From: a virus
Length of the DNA: 39,240 bases
IMG/VR virus record: IMGVR_UViG_3300009488_000012
Location: 1 to 39,240 of that record
Reading direction: 5' to 3' (one strand)
Shown here in pieces: positions 30,175 to 38,972 of this stretch (its first letter is position 1; each line of letters opens with the position of its first letter). The notes beneath the pieces were generated by a model, which saw only the letters and a program-made list of their open reading frames with translations, was not told where the DNA came from and searched no databases. Made by a program: the position numbers and the translations under genes.

Positions 30175-30897
30175 ATGGAAGAACAAGTAGAGAAAGATAA
30201 TGCAGCATTGGAAGCGACGTTAGCTACGGCTGAAACGGAGCCCGTACAACAAGAAGTTCCTGTTCAACAAAAAGATGAAAGAGAGCAACCTCTTCGCTTT
30301 CAGACTCTTCGTGAAGCACGAGAGAGAGCGGAACGGGAAAGGGACCTCTATAAGCGACAACTTGAAATTGCTCAATCGAACCAAAGGCCACAAGCGCCCC
30401 CTAAACAACCAGAAACATATTCTATAGCCCCAGATGATCTTGTTGAAGGCAGGCATTTAGCTAAATATGATCAAGAAATTAAGAAGTTGAGACAAGAACT
30501 TGTTAATTATCAGGCGATGTCAGTTGAGACGAGACTTAAGTCGCAGTACAGGGATTTTTCGTCGGTAGTAAATGAAGAAAACATAGCAATGTTACGTACC
30601 GCAGAACCGGAACTCGCAGAAGCGATTAAATCATCTCCTGATCTTTATAATAAGGCAGTAGCTGCATATACGATGATTAAAAAGCTTGGAATTGTTCCAG
30701 ATGCTACCCAAAACAGTCAACAAACTCTGGCTCAAGAGAATGCTGCAAAGCCTCGTCCTGTTGTGAGTGCAAATTCGCAGCCCGGTAATACTTCTCCTTT
30801 AAGTAATGTAAATTTGCTTACACAGCGCGGTTTCTCGAAAGCACAACAACAAGAGAAATATAGAGAAATGATGGAGGCAAAAAGAAACAGAAGATAG
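30175..30897 (+). CDS. Probable capsid scaffolding protein
   Basis: The product is 240 residues, rich in Glu, Gln and Ala. Residues 35-65 (REARERAERERDLYKRQLEI) and 85-115 are coiled coil, the middle is Gln/Pro-rich, and the C-terminus is a basic helix (QQEKYREMMEAKRNRR), the usual capsid-contact end of scaffolds. It lies directly before the capsid gene, as scaffolds do. Assignment is by composition and position, not sequence family. Confidence 0.8.
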   Translation: MEEQVEKDNAALEATLATAETEPVQQEVPVQQKDEREQPLRFQTLREARERAERERDLYKRQLEIAQSNQRPQAPPKQPETYSIAPDDLVEGRHLAKYDQEIKKLRQELVNYQAMSVETRLKSQYRDFSSVVNEENIAMLRTAEPELAEAIKSSPDLYNKAVAAYTMIKKLGIVPDATQNSQQTLAQENAAKPRPVVSANSQPGNTSPLSNVNLLTQRGFSKAQQQEKYREMMEAKRNRR

Positions 30898-30900
30898 TTT

Positions 30901-30930
30901 TTGCTTCTATTTTTAGAATTATATTATAGT
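30901..30930 (+). promoter_or_regulatory. Candidate capsid promoter
   Basis: TTGCTT (30901-30906), an 18-base spacer and TATAGT (30925-30930). The -10 matches five of six, the -35 three of six. The predicted start, near 30937, falls exactly where the hairpin array begins. Confidence 0.4.
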
Positions 30931-30937
30931 GAATATG

Positions 30938-31065
30938 CGTACATCGAGTTTCGCAAACTCAGCGTAAATCGGGTCTCGCAAGCCCAGCGTATTTTTTAGC
31001 CTCGCAAGCTGTCGGCGTATAATGAGAGTCGCCTTCTCAGCGTATATCGGGTCTCGCAAGCCTAT
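30938..31065 (+). repeat. Five tandem 25-bp hairpin repeats in the capsid leader
   Basis: Five units start with CGTA at 30938, 30963, 30988, 31016 and 31041; four are 25 bases and the third 28. Each has the core TCGCAAGC or a variant inside an inverted repeat. The first is perfect: GAGTTT-CGC-AAACTC. The others keep partly paired arms (GGGTCT-CGC-AAGCCC, AGCCT-CGC-AAGCT, GAGAG-TCGCC-TTCTC). There are no spacers. The period is not a multiple of three, so it is not a coding repeat. TTTTTT follows the second unit (30992-30997). This explains the 219-base gap before the capsid gene. Confidence 0.85.
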
Positions 31066-31110
31066 GAACAATTCTTGTTCATCTTAAGTAGTCATTTTTT
31101 CACTTAAGGA
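31064..31110 (+). promoter_or_regulatory. Two further leader hairpins, the second covering the capsid ribosome site
   Basis: ATGAACAA-TTC-TTGTTCAT (31064-31082) is a perfect stem. CTTAAGT (31083-31089) pairs with ACTTAAG (31102-31108), whose last bases form part of TAAGGA, the ribosome site of the capsid gene. The second stem would partly hide the site and could tune capsid translation. Confidence 0.6.
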
Positions 31111-31116
31111 TATATG

Positions 31117-32058
31117 ATGCCTATTACTACAACATCAACTTTATCGGCTCAGGTGCAACAACACTTTAATGAAGCGTTGTTGTCTACTCCTCAGCCGACC
31201 TATATTCATAAGAGACCGGCAGAGCTGTTTATGCTTCCTCAGGGAGCAAAGACGCTTCTCTTTACTCGATATAATCGACTTCCAACTGCCACAGCTCCTC
31301 TAGGGAATACCGGTGTTACGCCTCCAGCAACACTAATGGATGCGGTAAACATCAGTGCAGATATTAATTATTATGGCCAATACATTGAGACTAACGAGCA
31401 AGTAACTCTACAAAGATCTGATCCTGTATTAAATGCAGAAGCAGAACGTCTTGGTGACGCACTTCGTGCAACAGAGGATGAGCTCACTCGAGATATGATG
31501 GCTTCTACAGCAGCATCAGTTAACTGCGTCGGTGGAACGAATGGCGATAATCCAACTGAAATAACTGCATCAGACATTGATGAAATTGTTCAAGCGCTTA
31601 TTGGTGCAGATGGACGGACTTTTCTTGAGAAGATCCCCGGCGAAAATCGGTTCGGAACAGGTCCGATTCCCAATGCATATTTTGCATTAGCGCACACAGA
31701 CCTTACATCTAACCTGCGCACTGTTACAGGATTTATTCATTCTTCGCAATATCCAAACCCTAATGGTCCAGTTGATGCTGAGTGGGGTTCTGTAGCCAAC
31801 CTTAGATTCCTTGTATCTTCAGTTGGTTCCAAAACACTAACATCCTCAAATCTTGGGGCAGATGTACTTAATGTCTTTTGTTGTGCCCAACAGGCTATTG
31901 GTTGCATAGATCAGGATGGATATACAGCTGAATTTATGTATAACGGGCCAGAACTCAATGGTCCATTGCGTTTAAATAGCACACTAGGTTGGAAGATGGC
32001 GGAAGTTCCGCGGATCTTGAATGATTCATGGCTTATTAATCTAAAATGCACACTATAA
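31117..32058 (+). CDS. Major capsid protein (N4-gp56 family)
   Basis: The product is 313 residues from ATG 31117, six bases after TAAGGA; the ATG three bases earlier is too close to that site. The region DAVNISADINYYGQYIETNE then QVTLQRSDPVLNAEAERLGD then ALRATEDELTRDMMAS is the family signature for HK97-fold capsid proteins related to gp56 of phage N4. The C-terminus LNGPLRLNSTLGWKMAEVPR then ILNDSWLINLKC also fits. Hundreds of copies form the shell. Its long structured leader and the terminator after the next gene suggest separately controlled high expression. Confidence 0.93.
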   Translation: MPITTTSTLSAQVQQHFNEALLSTPQPTYIHKRPAELFMLPQGAKTLLFTRYNRLPTATAPLGNTGVTPPATLMDAVNISADINYYGQYIETNEQVTLQRSDPVLNAEAERLGDALRATEDELTRDMMASTAASVNCVGGTNGDNPTEITASDIDEIVQALIGADGRTFLEKIPGENRFGTGPIPNAYFALAHTDLTSNLRTVTGFIHSSQYPNPNGPVDAEWGSVANLRFLVSSVGSKTLTSSNLGADVLNVFCCAQQAIGCIDQDGYTAEFMYNGPELNGPLRLNSTLGWKMAEVPRILNDSWLINLKCTL

Positions 32059-32070
32059 GAAAGGGTAATT

Positions 32071-33036
32071 ATGGCTGATAATACAATTATCCAGCAAGGT
32101 AGATTTACAGCTGATGGATCTCCTGAGATCATCAAGTTGCGTGGTGGTGTTGACTGGATGAAAGTCTGGAATACAACAACTATTGCAGCTGGTGGCGCTG
32201 GAACTGGCGTCATTTTTGAATGGCAAAGGGGTCTAGCGAACGATTATGCAATTGAGTATCAAAAGCTCGCTGCTGATGAGTCCATGGTTCCTGTAATTGC
32301 TACAACTGGTGGTTTTACTTATGTCGATACTACTACAGATAATCCACTTGGAGCTATCAATGCAACGATAAGTGCTATCTCTGCGGCAGCTATTCCAATT
32401 GTTTCTGCTGCTTCTACAGCCACATTAATAAACGGCGATATTGTACAGTTCGTTAATGTGACTGGAGCACAGCAATTTGGTGGCGTTCACTTTGAGATTG
32501 ATACAGTTGTTACAAATACATCGTTTAGATTGGTGTACGCTCCTCAGATTGTTGCAGGAACGTCAGGTTCTTTCTATCCGGTTAATGTTCCTCCTGCTTT
32601 CTATCCAACTAAGCGGTTCATTTCTTCTATTACAGCAGCAAATCCGGCTGTTGTTGAAACAACCGTTTCTCATGGATATACAGTTGGTCAAATGATTCGT
32701 TTGAGAGTCCCTGCTGATTATGACATGACTCAAATGGATGGATTGCTTGCAACAGTTACTGCGGTAAGTGCAGCAACATTTACGACAGACATTGATGCAT
32801 CCGCATTTACGGCATTTGCATGGCCTCTAACGGCAGATGTGCCATTCACCCCTGCGATAGCAGTTCCGATAGGTGATTCAAGTACTGATACATATATCAA
32901 CTCGCTTGCGGGTGCTACAGACGATCAAGGATACATAGGTATGTACCTTGCTACTGGTACTGATAGTCCAGCTGGTGTAACAAATGATGTTATTTATTGG
33001 CAGGCTGGGAAGTCTTTCAGTGTAGATAACGAGTAA
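32071..33036 (+). CDS. Structural protein with FCCH-like domains, capsid decoration candidate
   Basis: The product is 321 residues, beta-rich. Residues about 185-250 (ITAANPAVVETTVSHGYTVG then QMIRLRVPADYDMTQMDGLL) match the small beta domain usually annotated in phages as the FCCH domain of ubiquitin-activating E1; a weaker copy precedes it (GDIVQFVNVTGAQQFGGVHF). Despite the name it has no role in ubiquitin here. Position right after the capsid gene and before a terminator suggests a capsid cement or head protein. AAAGGG lies upstream. Confidence 0.8.
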   Translation: MADNTIIQQGRFTADGSPEIIKLRGGVDWMKVWNTTTIAAGGAGTGVIFEWQRGLANDYAIEYQKLAADESMVPVIATTGGFTYVDTTTDNPLGAINATISAISAAAIPIVSAASTATLINGDIVQFVNVTGAQQFGGVHFEIDTVVTNTSFRLVYAPQIVAGTSGSFYPVNVPPAFYPTKRFISSITAANPAVVETTVSHGYTVGQMIRLRVPADYDMTQMDGLLATVTAVSAATFTTDIDASAFTAFAWPLTADVPFTPAIAVPIGDSSTDTYINSLAGATDDQGYIGMYLATGTDSPAGVTNDVIYWQAGKSFSVDNE

Positions 33037-33046
33037 TATTTATTGT

Positions 33047-33072
33047 AAGGGGAGGGGTTTCTCTCCCCTTTT
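33047..33072 (+). terminator. Terminator or attenuator after the capsid pair
   Basis: AAGGGGAG (33047-33054) and CTCCCCTT (33063-33070) form an 8-bp stem, with TTTT at its 3' edge. It would let the capsid and decoration genes be expressed more than the downstream tail genes. Confidence 0.65.
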
Positions 33073-33088
33073 ACTAAAAGGACACAGG

Positions 33089-33622
33089 ATGCCAACGAAG
33101 AAGATTGCTCCTGAGACGAAGCAGAAAATTGTAGAAAAAAATGAGATCACTCTAAAGAAAGAAGTTTCTAAGGAAGAGGTTCCAACAAAAGTAGAGATTA
33201 ATATTTTAGATGAGTTGCTGGCTCTTAAAAATGAGATACGGCTGCTTAAAGAAAGGCCAGTTAGGCTTGAGACTGTTGATGAGAAGCAAGAACAATTTCT
33301 AGCAAGACAAAGAGAAATAATTGAAGCGGAGAGAATAGAGGGCAATATAAAAGTTTGGGGAACATTTCAATTTGATGAGATTCGGGGTGGGCGCATATCG
33401 TTTCCATTTAGAGCGTTTCCTGGTGATCCAATAATCGGCTATACGTTGGTGGATGGAGAGGAATATGAGCTTCCTCAGTGCCTTGTAGATCATTTGAATA
33501 AGAATGTTAAGTATAAGGTTAATAAGAACTGTGTAGATGATCGGGGAAGGCCAATTATAAAGACTGCTAAACATGTTCAGAGAGCAAGTTTCTCCAATAA
33601 AGATTTTAAGCGTTCTAGGTAG
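33089..33622 (+). CDS. Charged helical structural-region protein
   Basis: The product is 177 residues. The first 85 are Lys/Glu-rich helix and coiled coil (LALKNEIRLLKERPVRLETV). The rest is mixed, with FQFDEIRGGRISFPFRAFPG then ITYELPQ-like strands and a basic end. Coiled coil plus a small beta domain suits a head completion or head-tail connector accessory. AAAAGGA lies upstream. Not recognised. Confidence 0.7.
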   Translation: MPTKKIAPETKQKIVEKNEITLKKEVSKEEVPTKVEINILDELLALKNEIRLLKERPVRLETVDEKQEQFLARQREIIEAERIEGNIKVWGTFQFDEIRGGRISFPFRAFPGDPIIGYTLVDGEEYELPQCLVDHLNKNVKYKVNKNCVDDRGRPIIKTAKHVQRASFSNKDFKRSR

Positions 33623-33644
33623 TTGATTAAAAGGGGAAGGTAAG

Positions 33645-34625
33645 ATGGCAGATTCAACGCTTGCAGCGATTATAAAAAAGGTACGACGTTTAACTCGAAG
33701 TCCGTCCGTGGAACAAATAACAGAAGCTGAAATCAAAGAGTATATAAATACGTTTATTCAGTATGATTTTCCTCAAGAGCTTCGTCTTTTTTCATTCAGA
33801 AAAACGTTTACTTTTTATACGTCTGCTGGCGTGGATTTATATACAACTGATGCTACAGCAGCGGACCCTCTTACCAACTTCAGAAATATTTATAACGCAG
33901 TCTACAATCCAATATATGTGGATGGCGTTCAGGCGATGCTTGTTCAATCAGAACAAGAGCTTTTTGCGAGATATCCCTTTGTAAATACGATAGCAGATGA
34001 GGCTACGGGAGATGGAGCAACTGTTGCATTTACAGGAACATTGGCTGCTGTTCCTGTTGCGAAGAATCATGTTTTGTTTGCGGCGACAAATGTAAATGGG
34101 GTTGGAATTCGGTTGACTGACGATGGGGCAGCCGGAGCTACTGGAGCACTAGAGGGAGATGGCACAGGAACTATAAACTATGAAACTGGGGCGTATACTT
34201 TAACGTTTAATACGGCTCCAGCAAATGGCGAGAAAGTTCGAAGTCATACTGTTTTCTATTCAGCTGGTAGGCCAGATACCGTTCTTTTTTTCAATAATAA
34301 TTTTACAGTCCGCCCCATTCCTGATCAGGTATACCCAATACAGATCAATGTAGATGCACGTCCGACTGAGCTGATTAATAGTGGCGATGTGCCTGAATTA
34401 GAACAATGGTGGCAATATATCGCGTATGGTGCTGCAAAAAAAAGATTTGAGGATCAATCAGACGCTGAGAGTATTCAAGAAATAATGCCAGAGTTTAAGA
34501 ATCAAGAAGCTTTGGTTTTGTATAGAACAATCGTCATTGGACAAAAAGAGAGGTCTCAGACTATTTACTCTGATGGTTTATGGATTGGATATGGGTCTAG
34601 ATGGGGGCGAAGTAGATATAATTAA
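33645..34625 (+). CDS. Head-tail adaptor protein
   Basis: The product is 326 residues. The N-terminal helix region (IIKKVRRLTRSPSVEQITEA then EIKEYINTFIQYDFPQELRL) and C-terminal helices (ELEQWWQYIAYGAAKKRFED then QSDAESIQEIMPEF) frame a central beta insertion with GDGATVAFTGTL. This helix-insertion-helix layout, and the gene order before a gp10-like protein, match adaptor proteins under the portal in podoviruses. GGGGAAGG lies upstream. Confidence 0.82.
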   Translation: MADSTLAAIIKKVRRLTRSPSVEQITEAEIKEYINTFIQYDFPQELRLFSFRKTFTFYTSAGVDLYTTDATAADPLTNFRNIYNAVYNPIYVDGVQAMLVQSEQELFARYPFVNTIADEATGDGATVAFTGTLAAVPVAKNHVLFAATNVNGVGIRLTDDGAAGATGALEGDGTGTINYETGAYTLTFNTAPANGEKVRSHTVFYSAGRPDTVLFFNNNFTVRPIPDQVYPIQINVDARPTELINSGDVPELEQWWQYIAYGAAKKRFEDQSDAESIQEIMPEFKNQEALVLYRTIVIGQKERSQTIYSDGLWIGYGSRWGRSRYN

Positions 34626-34636
34626 AGGAGAGAAAA

Positions 34637-35233
34637 GTGCCATATAATAATGCAGTTCCAAAGGCAACTGACAGAATAAGCGACACACAGCTTCCAATAA
34701 AAAACAACTTTGCAGCTATAGAAACAGTTGTTTCTGTTAACCATGTGAAGTTTGATGATGCGAGTGGTAATCAGGGAAAGCATAAGTGGGCGAGTTTTCC
34801 AGAGCAGGTCGCAGCACCATCAACTGCCGCAAATGAGATGGCAATTTATTCAATGTTTTCTACTTTGAGTGCGCAAACAGAGCTTTTTGTTAGAAAAGAG
34901 GGAGATACTGCATCTTATGAATTCACATCTTCTCTCGCAGGTAACGAGGGATGGACTCGTCTTCCATCGGGAATTCTTTTGAAGTGGGCATCTGGAAATA
35001 TTACTAATGCTTCAGGAATTACAACGTTTTCATGGGCGGTAGCTGCAACAATCCCAGTCTTTTCTAGTGTTTTTGATGTGCATGTAACAACAAACAATAG
35101 TGTTGCTGTTGCGACCGATAAAATTGTTACTATGACTGGACTCTCTACAACAACTGTAAGCCTTTATGGGACAAGAAGAATAACCAATGCTGCTTTGGCG
35201 GTAAACTATAATGTCTTTGCTATAGGGATTTAA
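34637..35233 (+). CDS. Tail or fibre-attachment protein
   Basis: The product is 198 residues with a GTG start six bases after AAAGGAG. The N-terminal part (NNAVPKATDRISDTQLPIKN then NFAAIETVVSVNHVKF) recurs in phage proteins near the tail hub. The C-terminal half (LPSGILLKWASGNI...FSWA) is a beta domain of the kind at the tips of small fibres. It may be the fibre anchor or a short appendage. Assignment moderate. Confidence 0.72.
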   Translation: MPYNNAVPKATDRISDTQLPIKNNFAAIETVVSVNHVKFDDASGNQGKHKWASFPEQVAAPSTAANEMAIYSMFSTLSAQTELFVRKEGDTASYEFTSSLAGNEGWTRLPSGILLKWASGNITNASGITTFSWAVAATIPVFSSVFDVHVTTNNSVAVATDKIVTMTGLSTTTVSLYGTRRITNAALAVNYNVFAIGI

Positions 35234-35234
35234 C

Positions 35235-37754
35235 GTGGCATTAGATCAATTTTTAATTGCTCCGATGACTGAAGGTCTGAGAACGGACGTTGAGCCTTGG
35301 TTAATCCCCGAAGAAGCATTTGCAGAGCTTAAAAACGCATATGTGTGGCGTGGAAGATTAAGAAAGCGGTTCGGAACTCAACTTATACCAACAACTACGC
35401 TTGGTGATGGATACGAACAACTTTCGTCTCGTTTGCGTGCACCTATGAGTAATCAAGTAGCGCTTGCTGGTGGTTCTGGTGTGGGCACAACTGACGGTGT
35501 TGGGGACGCAACTGGAACTGCTCCTGGAGCAACATTCTTCATTGGTCAAAAGTTTTTAATTAATACAACTGTTTTTACTATTGTGACTCTTACTCCTGCG
35601 GGACCAGCCGCTGCAATGGCTCAAAATGGTCCAGCAGCTACAACTGCAACATTTGATACTTCTACTGGGGACTATGCTTTTACCGGTGCCACAATAAATA
35701 CACAGATCTATTTCTATGACTTTATAACTGCTGCAACTACAGATGGTGCTGGTGCTGCAACTGGCCTTGTTCCTGGAAATGTATTTGAAGTAGGACAGTC
35801 TTTTTCTATATATAAGGCTGCTCCTGCTGTCGGAGAAGTAACGAATGAAATCCTTACTGCTGTTACTACAGGCGCTACACAAGCGATGCTGGCAACTTCA
35901 GCTCCTGGTGGAACCACAGCAGCAACTTTCAGTACTACAACTGGTGAATATGTAATAACTGGGGCTGCTATAAACGCAGTGTTGCATTTTTATCCTTCGC
36001 AACCAGTTATGGGTTTTTTAAACTATGAAGATTCTCCAATAAATCTTGAGCCTACGTATGCCTTTGATACTCAGTTTGCATATCACTTTGCAACTGGTGG
36101 ATGGGAACGGCTAGGAAATGCGGTATGGACTGGAACAGATTCACAATTCTTTTGGGGGCATAATTACCGTGGTGCAAATTCATTCGATACGCTTCTTTTT
36201 GTAACAAATAATAATAATGACGATCATCTTCGTTATTGGAGTGGAGCAGCATGGACTACGATCCAACCTCAATACACAACAACAGCTGGTGATCGAGTAG
36301 AGGGGTGTCGAATAGTTGTCGCCTTTAAAGATCGACTTTTGTTGTTAAATACAGTTGAGCGTGTAAATGCAACGGGAGTTACCTCTAATCACCCTAATCG
36401 TTGTCGTTTTTCACAAAATGGTTCTCCTGTTGAAAGTGATGCATGGTATCAACCTACTGAGACAATTGGAAAAGGTGGATGGATTGATGCTCCGACTAAA
36501 GAAGCGATTATTTCAGCAAAAACATTACGCGATAGACTTGTAGTCTTTTTTGAAAGAAGTACGTGGGAACTTGCTTACACAGGCAACAGAATTCTTCCAT
36601 TTGTTTGGCAAAGAATAAATTCAGAGCTTGGTGCTGAGTCTACATTTTCAACCGTGCTGTTTGATAAAGTATTGCTCGGTGTTGGTAATGTTGGTATTCA
36701 TGCCTGTAATGGAGCAAATGTTGAGCGAATAGATAATAAAATACCCGAGGCTGTATTCAAAATTCACAATGGATCAGATGGGGTTGAGCGTGTATATGGC
36801 ATAAGAGATTATTTTGCAGAGACGGTGTATTGGACTCTTCCTGCTCATACTAATGATCCTACATATCCAACACGGGTTTTAGTTTATAACTATATAAATA
36901 AGACATGGGCATTAAATGATGATTCGATTACCTGTTTTGGGTATATCCAGAATTTGAACGATGAAACATGGAACATTGCTCATGAAGAGTGGCAGTCTCG
37001 TCTAGATACCTGGGATAGTGGTGTAGAGCAATCAGGCTTTAGAAAAGTCATTGGTGGCAATCAGCAGGGCTATACATTTATTGTAGATATTGATGAGCCG
37101 AGAAATGCGCCAGTTCTTCAGATAACTCAAATGGCCAATGCCTCCGGAGCCGTTACCATTACAGCAATAAATCATAATATGCAGCCGGGAGATTATGTAC
37201 TTATAGAAAATGTACAGGGTACTTCAGGTGTGGATGGTATTTATGAGATTCAATCTATTGCTGCTGGACCACCAACAACATTTGTTATTAATGAACCCGC
37301 TTTTACTGGCGCTTATACAGGGGGTGGTACCGTCGCTCGTGTCAGCAAGATTGATATAAAAACAAAAGCGTATAACTTTTATCAAAAATCAGGCAAGAAT
37401 TTACTTATCCCAAAGATTGCGTTTTATGTTGGCAGGACTTCAGCTGGGAAGATCTCGGTTGATTATTTTGCTTCATCATCGAACAGGTCATTGGTTACAG
37501 ATGGCATTACGAGTGGGGCTATTCTTGGAACAAGTGTTCTTGAGACTATGCCTTATGGGGATGTACCATTTGAGAGCTCGCAGGATCGTTTTTGGCATGT
37601 CCTTTATCCGCAGGCGGAGGGTGAATCTATACAATTCCGTCTATATTTTAGTGATGCACAGATGGAAGTTAAAGATGCGGCGAAAAATGTTACGCTTCTT
37701 GATTTTCAGCTTAATGCTATGAATATTTACGCGCGTCAGGTCCACCGCTACTAG
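35235..37754 (+). CDS. Large tail stabilisation/hub protein (gp10-like)
   Basis: The product is 839 residues with a GTG start two bases after the previous stop. The central region with WTGTDSQFFWGHNYRGANSF, NRCRFSQNGSPVESDAWYQP, IISAKTLRDRLVVFFERSTW then ELAYTGN, and GVGNVGIHACNGANVERIDN is typical of the protein that seals the podovirus head-tail channel in phages with N4-gp56 capsids. Residues about 85-161 and 168-253 are two copies of one inserted domain (TDG.G.ATG..PG..F..GQ.F...). An FCCH-like beta domain lies at about 625-700. It forms part of the tail tube or nozzle. Confidence 0.88.
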   Translation: MALDQFLIAPMTEGLRTDVEPWLIPEEAFAELKNAYVWRGRLRKRFGTQLIPTTTLGDGYEQLSSRLRAPMSNQVALAGGSGVGTTDGVGDATGTAPGATFFIGQKFLINTTVFTIVTLTPAGPAAAMAQNGPAATTATFDTSTGDYAFTGATINTQIYFYDFITAATTDGAGAATGLVPGNVFEVGQSFSIYKAAPAVGEVTNEILTAVTTGATQAMLATSAPGGTTAATFSTTTGEYVITGAAINAVLHFYPSQPVMGFLNYEDSPINLEPTYAFDTQFAYHFATGGWERLGNAVWTGTDSQFFWGHNYRGANSFDTLLFVTNNNNDDHLRYWSGAAWTTIQPQYTTTAGDRVEGCRIVVAFKDRLLLLNTVERVNATGVTSNHPNRCRFSQNGSPVESDAWYQPTETIGKGGWIDAPTKEAIISAKTLRDRLVVFFERSTWELAYTGNRILPFVWQRINSELGAESTFSTVLFDKVLLGVGNVGIHACNGANVERIDNKIPEAVFKIHNGSDGVERVYGIRDYFAETVYWTLPAHTNDPTYPTRVLVYNYINKTWALNDDSITCFGYIQNLNDETWNIAHEEWQSRLDTWDSGVEQSGFRKVIGGNQQGYTFIVDIDEPRNAPVLQITQMANASGAVTITAINHNMQPGDYVLIENVQGTSGVDGIYEIQSIAAGPPTTFVINEPAFTGAYTGGGTVARVSKIDIKTKAYNFYQKSGKNLLIPKIAFYVGRTSAGKISVDYFASSSNRSLVTDGITSGAILGTSVLETMPYGDVPFESSQDRFWHVLYPQAEGESIQFRLYFSDAQMEVKDAAKNVTLLDFQLNAMNIYARQVHRY

Positions 37755-38282
37755 TTATTGTTTGATGTATTCCAGGATCACATCGCAGTCATTATAGGCT
37801 GAATAGTCTGTTCCGCCTGTCGTTATTATCACTTGTGTCGCTGTAGCACGTACGCTCAAGGCAGATGAAGTGGTTATTGTTATGCCTGCAAACGTAGTCG
37901 TATTTGTAGCTGTTGCATATACTCTTTTCCATCTTGTATTTGTATCTGTTGTAATGTTGTGGTTTACAGGTTTAGATCCAGCAGCTGGCAATGCACCAAA
38001 AGGAATAACTTTTCGAAATACCGGTCGATGTTCAGGGGCCTGTGCGGTGGTTGAGCTGAGAGTTGTGTTTTCGTACCAAAGTTGGCCGTTTAAAATTTCT
38101 GTTCTGACGTAGTATCCAACGTCTCTAATATTAACTGCTTCAGAGATATTGTTTGTTGTTTGATAGAGCTTTACTAGAAAGTCTTTAAAGTCTGGGCTTT
38201 TGATGTCGATTGCATCGACAAGAGAGCGATCAAACGTATCAGTAGTGGGAAGATTAAATCCATATTCTGTATCTGTAGCCAT
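37755..38282 (-). CDS. Structural-type protein encoded against the block
   Basis: The product is 175 residues and its stop abuts the hub gene's stop with no gap. AAGGGG precedes the ATG on the minus strand. The N-terminus (EYGFNLPTTDTFDRSLVDAI) and the beta-rich remainder (WKRVYATATNTTTFAGITIT) look like a phage virion or fibre component. It must use its own leftward promoter in the 38.28-38.39 kb gap, or be transcribed late by a separate signal. Orientation opposite to all other virion genes is odd. Confidence 0.78.
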   Translation of the reverse strand: MATDTEYGFNLPTTDTFDRSLVDAIDIKSPDFKDFLVKLYQTTNNISEAVNIRDVGYYVRTEILNGQLWYENTTLSSTTAQAPEHRPVFRKVIPFGALPAAGSKPVNHNITTDTNTRWKRVYATATNTTTFAGITITTSSALSVRATATQVIITTGGTDYSAYNDCDVILEYIKQ

Positions 38283-38390
38283 GAAGACCCCTTCTTTTTA
38301 TTTTAAGTAAATTGCTACCTATGGTTGATGATAGAAAAAAGGTTATGATTTTGGGGAAGTCCTCTTAAGATATTTTTACAAGGAGATAGT

Positions 38391-38963
38391 ATGGCTAATT
38401 TTTGGACCGGATCACCAGAAGCGATTGAGCGGACGCCAAGGTTTGATCCTCAGCGGATGGCTGGTTTTGATCAGATTTTGCAACAAGCGCTTTCTGGATT
38501 GTCTCAAGGCGGAGGCGGTTTTGGTCCTATAGAGCAGCGTGAGACTCAAAGATTTCAACAAGAAACAGTTCCTGGTATTGCTGAAAGATTTACTTCTATG
38601 GGGGCTGGAGCTCAAGGATCGAGTGGGTTTGCAGAGGCTTTAGGAGGTGCAGGAGCACAACTTGGCACAGGTCTTGGTGCTTTGAGGTCTCAGCATGAGC
38701 TAGGAAGACAAAGTCAACTTATGTCGCTCCTTGGTATGGGTCTTACTCCACAAGAAGAGATTACTCATTTTCAACAAGAGCCTGGATTTTTAGGTACTGC
38801 AGGAAGTGGCTTAGCTCAGGGCCTTGGCTATGGTATCCCTATTGCACTTGGAGCTATGACTGGTGGAACATCGACAGCGGCAGCAGCAGCTGTTCCATTA
38901 TTAATAAAGATACTTGGGATGCTTGGAGGTGGTGGTCAATCTGGTGGTTCAGTTTCAGTATAA
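38391..38963 (+). CDS. Gly-rich hydrophobic ejection-like protein
   Basis: The product is 190 residues. It is Gly/Gln-rich, with a hydrophobic C-terminus (GLGYGIPIALGAMTGGTSTA then AAAAVPLLIKILGML). AAGGAG precedes the ATG. Small membrane-active proteins of this type, followed by two larger ones, form the DNA-ejection set in podoviruses (compare T7 gp14-gp16 in organisation, not in sequence). Role inferred. Confidence 0.75.
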   Translation: MANFWTGSPEAIERTPRFDPQRMAGFDQILQQALSGLSQGGGGFGPIEQRETQRFQQETVPGIAERFTSMGAGAQGSSGFAEALGGAGAQLGTGLGALRSQHELGRQSQLMSLLGMGLTPQEEITHFQQEPGFLGTAGSGLAQGLGYGIPIALGAMTGGTSTAAAAAVPLLIKILGMLGGGGQSGGSVSV

Positions 38964-38972
38964 AAGGAGGTT

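Noticed and set aside
30938-31065. CRISPR array
   Set aside because: Units are contiguous, only about 25 bp and lack unique spacers; no cas gene is present.
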